Below are positions 27,301-39,300 of a stretch of DNA of 64,000 nucleotides, in pieces. Position 1 is the first letter of the stretch. Each line of letters starts with the position of its first letter. Origin of the DNA: Arcuatula senhousia. Taxonomy: Eukaryota > Mollusca > Bivalvia > Mytilida > Mytilidae. The notes below the pieces were generated by a model, which searched no databases, was not told the origin of the DNA, and saw nothing but the letters and a program-made list of their open reading frames with translations. Location: NCBI GenBank assembly GCA_963971305.1, contig OZ020317.1, positions 12,480,001 to 12,544,000 on the forward strand. Direction: 5' to 3'. The position numbers and the translations under genes were made by a program.

Positions 27301-30300
27301 TCGTTGATTTCTAATTTTGATACACATTCTTTATCTTAATATTTTAAATTCGTGGAAATTTAATTTTGTGGATTTTTCTTACCCACGAAATAAACGAAAT
27401 TAAATCCCCCACGAATATTTCTGCTTCTACAGTATGAATCAGAAAACAAACACCTCAATTATAAATGAGCCATAATCAAAAGAAGATCTATAAATTCTTA
27501 TTGCATGTAACTAATTCTATCTTCACACAGAAGAGCTACTGATGGTGTAGCAAGACAGAATTTATCTTCACTCTGGCTACTGATAGAATTGTGTGACAAA
27601 ATTTATCTTCATACTAGAGACTTACCAGCTTGACATAGATCTGTAGCTGCAGTCTGGTTGTAATTTGGACAGTAGAATCCGGAAGTACAATTTGTACATT
27701 CATCAACACTTTGTCTTCCTGTGGTTGGATTAAATGTTCCTGGAGGACACGACTGAGGTGTTACTGTACCCTGAGGGCAGTAGAAGCCCTCAGGACATAT
27801 GTCAGCATGACTAGGCTGTGATGGTGTAGAACTGTTTGCACCATATTGACAGAAATATCCAGCTTGGCATTCTCCGACCGGCTCACTCAGGCCTGTTTGG
27901 TCACAATACATTCCTCCGGAGCACTGCTGACAGTCTGTCACGTCTGTTTGATGAGTGACATTATTAAATGTCCCAGCTGGACATGGGTACTGGTAAGCCA
28001 TGGTTGTGTTCTCTGGGCAGTAATATCCCTTGGGACAATAGGAGTCGTTATATAGGACAACAGGGTTCATAACATTGTCACAGTAATACCCCATGGGGCA
28101 CCCCTTGCAGTCTGACTGTCCTAATTCATCTTGATATGTTCCTGAGGCACAACGTAATGGGGCAGAGCTTCCCTCAGGGCAATAGTGACCTAATGTGCAG
28201 TTGTAGCCATCGGGCATACTTGCATCTTGCCCACCTGGGCAATACCATCCTGCACTACATTTGCTGTCAGGTAGGCTGTTTCCACTGCCAGCACAAAACT
28301 CTCCTGGCGTACACATGATACAATCTGAGACATCGTCGTTACCAGTACTGTTGAGGTAGTAACCTGCCTGGCAAAGTGTGGGCGATGGACTTCCTTCTGG
28401 GCAATATGCTCCCTGTGGGCAAATGTTTCCTGAAAAAGAAAACACAGCAGCTTTATATCAAAATCATTAAAGTTTCCCATTGAAAATGTTTAATAAGAAC
28501 TAGGATTGAGAAGAAATTTCTACCAAGACGCCATTTTCCAGTTTTTCAATTGAATAAAAAAAATTAAAGGGAGCAATTCCTTATTATTCTTTTTCAACTA
28601 TTAAATGAGAAATGGGACTAATTTTCAATTTAATGTTCATAAAAACTATAAAAGTATACTGTTTTCTCTGACACAGTATATCTATGTTTGGAAAAATCTG
28701 TGAAAGTACTGCTTTGTGTAAAATTTTGCAATTTACATGGAATCAGTATCACATAGGTTAAGGCAATTTTTATTTTAGCTCAAACAAATCTTTAACAATG
28801 AATTCTATCTGACAACAAATTTTAGCATTTTTTTTTTGTAGTTTTCATTTATCCTTTAAATTATGTCATAAATTTTCTACTCCACCAAATATATAATTAA
28901 CCCAGTACATGTATTCGATATCAATCTGATATTGGTTACCTGTGACTCCATCTGTTGGGTTAGCTACAGTAGCTAGACTGGTACAGTAGTACCCGGGGTC
29001 ACATTTTCCTGACGTATCGTTCAATCTGTCGTTAGCACAGTAATACCCAGGTTCACAAGGAATCATGGCTGTCGAAGCTTCAGGACAGTAATTTCCAGCA
29101 GTACATTGGTTTCCACCTACACCAGAGAGAGTAGGTGTTATAGATCCACCATCACAGTAGTAGCCCGCTGAACATGGGCCTGAAGGTTCGGAAAGTCCTG
29201 CCTGGTCACAGTAGTAGCCACCTATAAGGATTATTAATTTAGAAATACAGTAAATAAGAAATTTTTGCAAAGGGTTTATTTTTGTGAGCTTTGCGTCATA
29301 TACTGCAATAAAACCACCACAAGTTGATTTCTGTGTTAAGATTGAATACTTGGAAAAAATAAACTTGGTGTAAGTTTTTCAAAATAAAAGCACAAATTTT
29401 AAAATAACACAGAAATATCTCTTTTTATTTTAATATTTTATATAACTACACAAAGATTCTTTTTTAAATCTCACATTTCTCAAAAAAATTGTTCATGCAT
29501 CCACAAAATCAATGCTGGATTTAATGAGACACCTTTTTTTTAATTAATTTCAATGTAGATTTTTTGGCTTGAAACCCCCTCCCTCCTCAGTCTTCAAAGA
29601 ACTGTGAGTAGAATCTTCCTATGAAACCTTCTGGATTTGCCCATGGAATATGTTCATTTTATAAACTTCACATTGTCATAAAATCCACTTTTCTAATGAT
29701 TTCTTTCAATATAAGAGTTATTGCCCCTTACCTGTACAACTAAGACAGTCACTACTAGAAGTCCTCATTGTCATATTGTTAAAGGTTCCTGAACTACATG
29801 GATACTGGTTCCAGTTCAAAGTTCCTGCAGGGCAGTAGTAGCCAGTTGGACATGGATAATCAGTATAGTTAGCTGTTCCCTGAGGGCAATAGTAACCTGA
29901 AAAGCAGAAAGGCAAAGTAATCATGTTTTAATCTGTTATATACATAGCATGATGTATTTCTATTATACCTCAGTAATGTTTTTCTTTAATAAATGCATAA
30001 ACATGTAAATTGGTTTCACTATTTTTGTTTGTTTGCAAGCAGTGAACTATTTGACTGATCAATAGTTTCCAACTATTACCCCTCGCCACAACTATTTGCC
30101 CTCTGACCTCAGTTAGCCCCACCTTAAGGCAATCATTTTCATTGTTTAATTTTGATTGATATATTTTTCTCATGTTATGTCACACAAATTGTAAAAAGTG
30201 AAATTGCAACATGTTTTCCTTGCAAACAATAGTACTTTTCTATGCTTTGAAATTGATTATGTTATACACGTTAAGTCCTAGATTTTATAGATTGTTCCAT

Positions 30301-33300
30301 TTGCACCTAAGGGAAAATAGTCTATCTTTTCCTCTCATACCTAGTCAATAAGTACAAATTATTGCTCTTTATGAATTCGAAGTTATTATGAATCCAAAGT
30401 CATTTAAAACACATTTGATAGTAATCTTTGTTGAAAAAATGTTTCAAATAATCAGCACTTTTATCTTAAAATTATAAATCTAAATGCAGAGCTCTCACTG
30501 CATGTTTTAATTAAAGTGAAAATGATTGAAACATGCATTTATACATGACCTTTATTTACATGTTTAAGATCCACATTGAAAAACAAACATAAAACTTTTT
30601 TTTGGTGATCTACTGGTAAAGTGACAATATGGTTTGAATAAATTTTTAGTACTTAGTTCCTATAACCAACCTTGCGGGCATTGGTCACATGAGTCCAAGC
30701 CTTCAACATTGGAATATGTTCCATTCGCACACACAATAGGATAAGATGTAGCCGCTGGACAATAATATCCCCTGAAACACAATCCTCCGTAACCAAGCTC
30801 TCTGTCGTCATAGCAACTGTTGTTAAGGGCAGATGATTGGTTTAGACCATTTGGATTTGCTCTATCAATGCCTTGCATACACCAATGTCCAGCAGCACAA
30901 TCCCCTAGAAAGAATATCAAAAAATGGTTTTAATAAGAATCATAAAATTGAAGCATTATGAAAACTGATCCTTCATGTCAACAACTTGAATATTGATGGG
31001 CAGCAAATAGAAACTGTTTATCCTTCTTGTGTACTTGAGTTCATTCTCAGTCTGTTGTGAGTAGGTTTTGCTGATTTTAAATTGTTTGTACAACTTGTAT
31101 GTGTGTGGGTATTCTTAAGATTCAATGTTGTTTTTTTTGGGGGGGGAGGGGGGTTGTATGCGTGTTTTATTTTTCATTTTAAATTTTTGACCATTTTTCA
31201 ACATCTGACATTAAAACTCCTGACAGAGTTTTGAGATGTTCCCTACAATTAACATCTTTGACTTGATGTAATTTTGAGACTCTCCCTTATTTTACACTTA
31301 TTATTACCTGATGGTGTTGTGAGATGTTCCCCATCACAATGTTTTTCAGCTGGGCAAGGTTTGCACTGGCTTTCTTCATACAATCCCACAACATCACTGT
31401 AGGTTCCTCTTGGGCAGGCCTTCCAGTCTAAACCAGTTCCAGCTGGACAATAGTATCCCTTGGGGCAAATCTCACTCTGGCCAGAAATAGCACAGTAGTA
31501 TCCGGCAGGGCAAGGGTAGCACTCAACAGCATGGGTGTGGTTATTCTATAAACAGAAATACATGTGTAATTACTAAACTAGTACAAACAAATAAGAAATA
31601 TGTCAGACAAGACAATAAAATGGTAAATTTTCTTAATTCATAACTTAAGTGATTTAAATTTCACGTATTTTTATTTCAATAAGTCGACAGAAATCACAAA
31701 AATATCCATCTAATTAAATGAATGCATATATATTTATTCACAAACCACTATAATAAAACCACAAAAAATAGGGCATGTAATGGGACATTAAATGATACCC
31801 CGCCACGTTATAATATCAAAAGTTCATAAAATTTGATTTCAAAGTAGCCTATCTCAAAAACTGTTCTTCGGATCATGTTGGAAATTACACTTGACCTGTA
31901 TTTTATTGTACTAAACAGCTGTGCAAAATATCATTCAAATCCTTTGACGCGTTTTCAAGTTATTGGTCCGAAACTCAAAATTTCATGAAATTTGATTTTT
32001 CAAAGTGGCCTATCTCGAAAACTATTTTTTGGATCATGCTGGAAATCGAACTTGACCTGTATTTTATGGTACTAAACAGCTGTGCAAAATATCATTCAAA
32101 TCCTTTGACGTGTTTTAAAGTTATTGGTCGGAAACTAAAAATTTCATGAAATTTGATTTTTCAAAGTGGCCTATCTCGAAAACTATTTTTTGGTTCATGC
32201 TGGAAATCGAACTTGACCTGTATTTTATTGTACTAAACAGCTGTGTAAAATATCATTCAAATCCTTTGACGCGTTTTCAAGTTATTGGTCCGAAACTCAA
32301 AATTTCATGAAATTTGATTTTTCAAAGTGGGCTATCTCAAAAACTATTTTTTGGATCATGCTGGAAATCGAACTTGACCTGTATTTTATTGTACTAAACA
32401 GCTGTGTAAAATATCATTCAAATCCTTTGACGGGTTTTCAAGTTATTGGTCGGAAACCTTCGGGGGACGGACAGACAGACGGACGGACGGACGGACGGAC
32501 AGACACCGAAAAAAACTGAGGGTATAACATAATACCCTGCCACTTCGTGTGGCGGGGTATAAAAATTATTACACACTTAACAATACAGATACCACAACAA
32601 TTTACCCTAAAATTTAACTCTCTATTACTGTGAAACTCCTGCTCTATGCATAAGAGTATCTCAATGTCCAGACACTGCCTCAAAGCTTTTATTGGTTTTC
32701 ATATGTGCCACCTAGTGCTATATTGTCTACCTTATACTTATACAAGGTTTCAATGTGTGTTTATTAAATGTTTACTCCTTATTTTTAGATCTAAACAAGT
32801 AAACACACAGAGAGAAAATATGAGCCAATCTGTCAGAAAACCATGCAATTTTGTTCCAAACCAATATATACTTTATACTGTTATTTATATAATATTTACT
32901 GTACAATTTTTGATTATTTGAAGATAAATGGATCAAAAGAAACTTTGATATACATGAGGTTTAGTAATTATTCAAGCTGATTTTGTAAAGAAACCCAGGA
33001 ATACTGATGAACCCTGCAGGTTCGGCCATCTTGAATTTCCCCGAAAAAATATTTTGCCAAAAAAAGTCTTTCATGAAGGTCTTTTAGTTAAACCATCCCT
33101 TAAGTTGATATGAAAATATTGGTTTGGAACAAAATTCAGGATTTTGCAAAGTTTTCTGGCAGATTGGCTGTTGAGGTCTTTCATAGATGAGAGGATTCAA
33201 GACCTGGTTCATAATGGGTTAAGCTTTAATTACCTCTGTATTGTTCCTACATGGGATGGCCTGAGCCACGCCCTCAGGACAATAATGGCCGATGGGACAG

Positions 33301-36300
33301 AATGTGTCTGGTTCCTTGTTGACAGTTCCGTCAGGGCAGTAATATCCTGTAAATATTCAATAAAATTTCATATACTGGTTTATTCATTGGAAAGCTTTTT
33401 TGAACAAAAATGAATTTATTTACATACATTTTGTGTTGCCCACACACTAATATTACATATATATGTACTAAATTTAAATTACTTGATTCAAAAGTAGGTT
33501 TTTTCCCCATTCATTGAAAGAGTTACACCATGGGGAGTTATAATTGAATGTGTAATTTTTACTACTGCCTGGTGAACTTATGTCGTTGAAGTTCTACCAC
33601 CATTTCAACTGTGGTCAACCTCTCTGTTATAAGACTAATACAAACTTTCTCCACAAAACCCTGAGGGTGTCACAAGTCCTTCAGTTTCACAATAAAATCT
33701 TCCAGGACACCCTTTTACCACTCTACTCTTGTTATCAATTCCTTAGAATATGATACAAACCTTCTCCACAAAGTCCTGTAGGTGTCACTAATCCTTCTGT
33801 TTCACAGTAAAATCCTCCTGGACATATGACTGACACCCTTTTACCACTCCCTTATGACATATGGTGTACACCCTCTTTTTGCCATCCCATTTGAATACTA
33901 TACCCTCTCCACAAAGTCCTGTAGGTGTCACTATGCCTTCCATCTCACAATAAATCCTCCTGTACATATGTGATGGTGGACCCCCTTTTTACCACCCCCT
34001 TAGGACATGTAGACCCACTACTCCTATTATCAATTTCTTAGAATACTATACAAACCCTCTCCACAAAGTCCAGTAGGTGTCACTAATCCTTCTGTTTCAC
34101 AGTAAAATCCTCCTGGGCATATGGTGCACTCTGATTTGGCCTGAAGGTTTGTCACATTTGAATATGTACCTAAAAATTAAGAATATTTATTTGTAAAACA
34201 TAGATTTAAATTCATGCATTATTAATCCAGAAAAGCGCTTCACACGCAGTGAAATTTTGCATTGTACATTTATCAAAATCATTTTAATATGTGGATTGTG
34301 TCTTTCTGGCACATATTCCATATCCTTTCGTTTTAATATTCAAGTTATTGTCTGATGATTTAGAATTTGTAAGATTTTTGCCAGAATTGCATGTAACTAG
34401 GTCCTTTTTATTTAAAAAGGATTTCTTTAACAACTTGATGCGAAATATATGCATATCTACATGCAAACATTTTGTAAACCATTCTAAACTAACAACTGTG
34501 GTTTCATTATTATTTGTTAAGTAATTTTTCGTGATTTTCGTGGGTAGCCTTGAACCACAAAATTTGATATCTAACAAAAAAGGAAATTAACATTTGTTTA
34601 TATTCTGCAGACTAAAGAACCGCGATCTGATACTTTTTCATCAAACCACAAAAATTGGTGCCCACGAAAATACATGTAAATGAATTCACAGTATAAGACA
34701 AAATCATTAAATAACAGTATTAAATGGATAGCAATGAATCACTGCCATTTCTGAGTAAGCCTGCATGAAAATAGTCCAACTGATTTTTTTGTAATTCAGC
34801 CATCAATGAGGCCATAACTGCAGTTTTATTTATATGTCTGCCTTATAATCAAACCTTGATTCTTAGTGTGCTTACCATTGGGACAAAGAGTTGGTATGGC
34901 ACTTCCTGTTGGGCAGTAGGCTCCCATTGGACAATCCAGGAATGTTGCTCTAGTGGCTCCCTCTGGACAGTAATATTCTGCCTGACACAATCCTTCTGGT
35001 TCAGTTAGACCAAGCTGTTCACAATAGTAACCTGTATTGGTGTAAGAAAATTGTTAAACATACTTTAATTAGCAGAAATACAGATTTTTATCAAATGATG
35101 CAACATATTTTTAAAGGAAAATTATAAATTTTGCTTGGTATGAGATTTTCTAATCTAAAATGCAATAATAAATATTTCCTGTGCACATTTTACATGATTT
35201 CGATAAATTTTTAGTACATATCTGTAATGAATTTTGTTGTGTAAGAGGTTTTTGACAGTAAAAAGTTGATTTGTATTTGATGAACTTGAAAACTTACAAA
35301 ATCAAGGAGAACCCTTTATTCAATTATAAATTGTATTAGAAGATTATCTCCCTTTCTATAAACTCTTACCTGCAGTACAATTAGTGCATTCACTTTCAGC
35401 TGTAAGTTTGGTAGTATTTGAGAAGGTTCCTTTGGGACATTTGATTGGTTCTGCTGTCTGCATGGGACAGTAATGGCCGACAGGACACTCGTCTGCATCT
35501 GGCCCTTGGTTGGGTGTACCGGTTATTGCACCTTGCTTACAGAAGTAACTGAAGGGAAATTAAAATAGTATTATTAATATGGATTTTTATTTTTTTTTTA
35601 TTGAATTGATTGATTGTTATTTGTTAAGTTTCCAACAGTTTCTAGGATATTATCTCCCTCTAATAATATCATAAAACTTATGCATATCTCTGTTCATAAA
35701 TGTTCTTCCTTCATGTAAAGTTTAATCAAAATCCATCAAGTGGTTTAGGTGAAGTTGTGCTTACAAGACATGTGAACATATAGACAAACAAACAGGGTGA
35801 TTCTGATATACCCTGGCCCCCAAACTATTTTGGGGTAAAATGAAGAATGAAGGTAAGATAATTTACCCAGCATTGCAAACTTTAGTGTAATCCATCTGTG
35901 CAGTCTGGTTGCAGTAGTAACCCCCAGGACAGAGGCTTTTAATATACTTTTACACTTCTTAATATTTTTATTGTATTATATGTATATAATATTTTTACTA
36001 TTCAAATGCATAAATTTATATCCATTTAGAGCTTCTTTTTTACATATTAATCTTCAGCTTTTAATGTATTATGATTAATTCTTTTTTTTATTTCTTATCA
36101 TTTTTGTGAAATTTTCACAGATAATTTTATTTCCATATTTATTTATTTTTTTCATTATTATTTTTATTTCTTTTATTTTGGTATAATGACTCCTTTTTTA
36201 GATTCAAATGTTGCTTTCATTGACTTTCATAATTTTTAGTTTTGAGAATATATATTATTTATTTATTTTTGAAATTTTTATGGCTATTATATTTGTCTGT

Positions 36301-39300
36301 ACATGACTTCTACTTTTTTATCTGCAGGTTCATTTCGTTTAACTATAGTATTTTTTTTATCTTACTATTTTTTATATTTATATCTTGAATTGTTGTACTT
36401 TTACTGCTGTGTCTCATTTTTTATGCTTTGTAAAGCGCTTAGAGTATTGTATAGTAGATAAGCGCTATATAAATAATGTAATAATAATAATAATAATAAT
36501 AATGACAGAGTAGACAGTCTGATTCCAACCTGTACCCCCATTTCTAATTCTAACTTACCCAGCATTGCAAATTTTAGTGTAATCCGTCTGTGCATTCTGA
36601 TCGCAGTAGTGTCCCCCAGGACAGAGTAGACAGTCTGATTCCAACCTGTACCCCCATTTCTAATTCTAACTTACCCAGCATTGCAAATTTTAGTGTAATC
36701 TGTCTGTGCATTCTGATCGCAGTAGTGTCCCCCAGGACAGAGTAGACAGTCTGACTCCACCTGTACCCCCCTTTTTAATTCCAACTTACCCAGCATTGCA
36801 AATTTTAGTGTAATCCGTCTGTGCAGTCTGATCGCAGTAGTGTCCCCCAGGACAGAGTAGACAGTCTGACTCCACCTGTACCCCCCTTTTTAATTCCAAC
36901 TTACCCAGCATTGCAAATTTTAGTGTAATCCGTCTGTGCAGTCTGATCGCAGTAGTATCCCCCTGGACAGAGTAGACAGTCTGACTCCATCTGTAATCCT
37001 GTGGTGTTACTCCATGTTCCATTAGGGCAAGGGTATTCAGTGTCGTACTTAGTACCGTCAGGGCAGTAATAACCTGAAGAAAAACGTATGGATGGAATAT
37101 TGAAAATTGTAGGTGCTCGAAATGAAACCAAACACAGGGTCTTTATAGATGAAGCTTAATTCAATTATAATCTTTATCTACATGTATATCTAGTTATTTA
37201 AACTTGTTTAAATCGAAATGTTTTCACTTATTCAATATCGTATATATATAAGATTTATTGCATTTCAAGTTTCTTTTTAAACCTAAGAATAACAAATCAA
37301 AAAGTTGTTTCATACTTAAAGCTATTGATTGCTGAGAATACAGATACATTCACTACATGGAAAACCTTATTGAGTGAGAAAAACGAATAATTAAACTCAT
37401 TTACAACCTTCAGCCTTTGGCAACACAATTAAAAGCAAGCCAATCTTACCTTGTATACAAATTGAACTGTTAAACAGTACTACTGGGGCTTTAGTGTTGT
37501 CACAATAGTAACCAGCAGGGCAAGTCTTACAGGTTCCCTGTTCAGTCTCATCCTGGTACTTCCCAGAATCACATCTGATAGCTTCGTGGCTTCCCTCAGG
37601 GCAGTAATGACCTGGTGTGGAAAATAAAAATAAATTTAAAAATCAGAATCCATAATAACATCACTCAGTCATAATCCTGTTTCTTCTAATTATTTTATTA
37701 AACAACAAAGCCAATGTATATATTTTAGACACTGATGACCCAGCTCACATATATTTCTTGGAATTACATGATTTTTCTGCAATGTGATGTAATTGGAATA
37801 TTAATTTGAAAGTGTATAAAGTTTAATGGAGATCTTACTTAAGAAATAAGCTTTATAGCAAAAGTAAATGATAGGAGGATGGAACATATGTGGCATTTTG
37901 TTTTTGAAATTGATTCTTCCACTGCATTTATTATTTTTATTTATCTTTGCTAAAATTGGACCTAGTAAATTTTCTATCCAAAAAAGGTGTTCTCATTTTA
38001 TTTTTATAAGCTCTTGTTTTATTTCAGTGCCTAATTTGGATCAAATGAAGTTTTTATTGGAGCTTACATGGTACTTTGGCATTCCTTCCTACACATGAAT
38101 AATATTAATCTTCACTTTACTGCATGTATTAATATCTTATGTTACCTTGAGGACAGGTGTACTCTCCAGGCGTCGAAACATTCATTCCCGATGGACAATA
38201 GAACCCGACTGAGCAAGGACCAGAAGCTGCTGGGTTACCGTATCCAGCACAATAGTATCCCTGGAGACAGGTGTGGCAGTCTGCTTCAGCTGTACCCGCT
38301 GTGGTGTTGAGATAGGTCCCTGGGGGACAGTAGGTTCCATTAGCACTACCCAGGGGACAATATTGACCCATGGGACAAACATCGCCTGAAATTAATAGTA
38401 GAAGTTAGTGAATGTGACAAATTTTGAAATTCCAACATAATACAATAATACCACTTTAAATTCTTAATTATTCAAAAGATTCTTAAGCTTTATTGGAAAA
38501 CAGACATTTAAAGGTTCTTGTGAATGCCAAATGAACTTCATTGACCAAATTATGAATCCCTTTTCTTCTCAAAACACCTTACGGTAAACATCTCTGGAAA
38601 CCTTTTACTAAAGTTAATAAAATTAAATACCACAGATCTTATAAGAAGTATAAAACTGAAATAATTGCTTAAAGCTTCATCTGGGCTTTACTATAGGTCT
38701 CATTTATTTTCATTCATGTCAAGTGCTGTTATAAAAAACTAGAATGGAGGTCTTCCATGGAAGACGTATGTTGCCTGCGTCTTAAAATATTCGGTTAACA
38801 GGAAGTAGATGAGATACGGGCATAAAATCACTTTACACCATATAGTACCATAGGAGGAAGTCCCATACCAAATATCAAGAATAGTTTCCCAGAAAACTGC
38901 GAAGAAAATTTTTGTGACGCCGCAGGACGCAGGACGACGCAAGACGACGGATGTTGCCAAAGTAACCCCTATATGTCGCTTCTGCAACACATTGCACGCA
39001 ACATAAAAATGTAACCCTTGTTATGTAAAGATGCTAAAGGTCTTACCATAAGCTTGTCCTACTGGTGTAGCTGTTGGAGAGGCACTGCTACAGAAATATC
39101 CTGGAGAACACAGGCCAGTTTCATTTGATAATCCTAAAAAAAACATAATGACAGTATTAATGATAACCTATCCTAAAGTTAAAACTGACATAAACAACAA
39201 GAAAAAATTTTCTCAATGTTTTTTCTATAGCCAGACTTTTACGATACCACTACCTGACAAGGCGTTCAGAGGTTATTCAAAATATAACTAGAAAATGTGC

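Noticed and set aside
32307..32683. Frames on both strands with TDGRTDGRTD or RPSVRPSV tracts
   Set aside because: These translate the GGAC microsatellite and the end hairpin of the 31795-32560 element.
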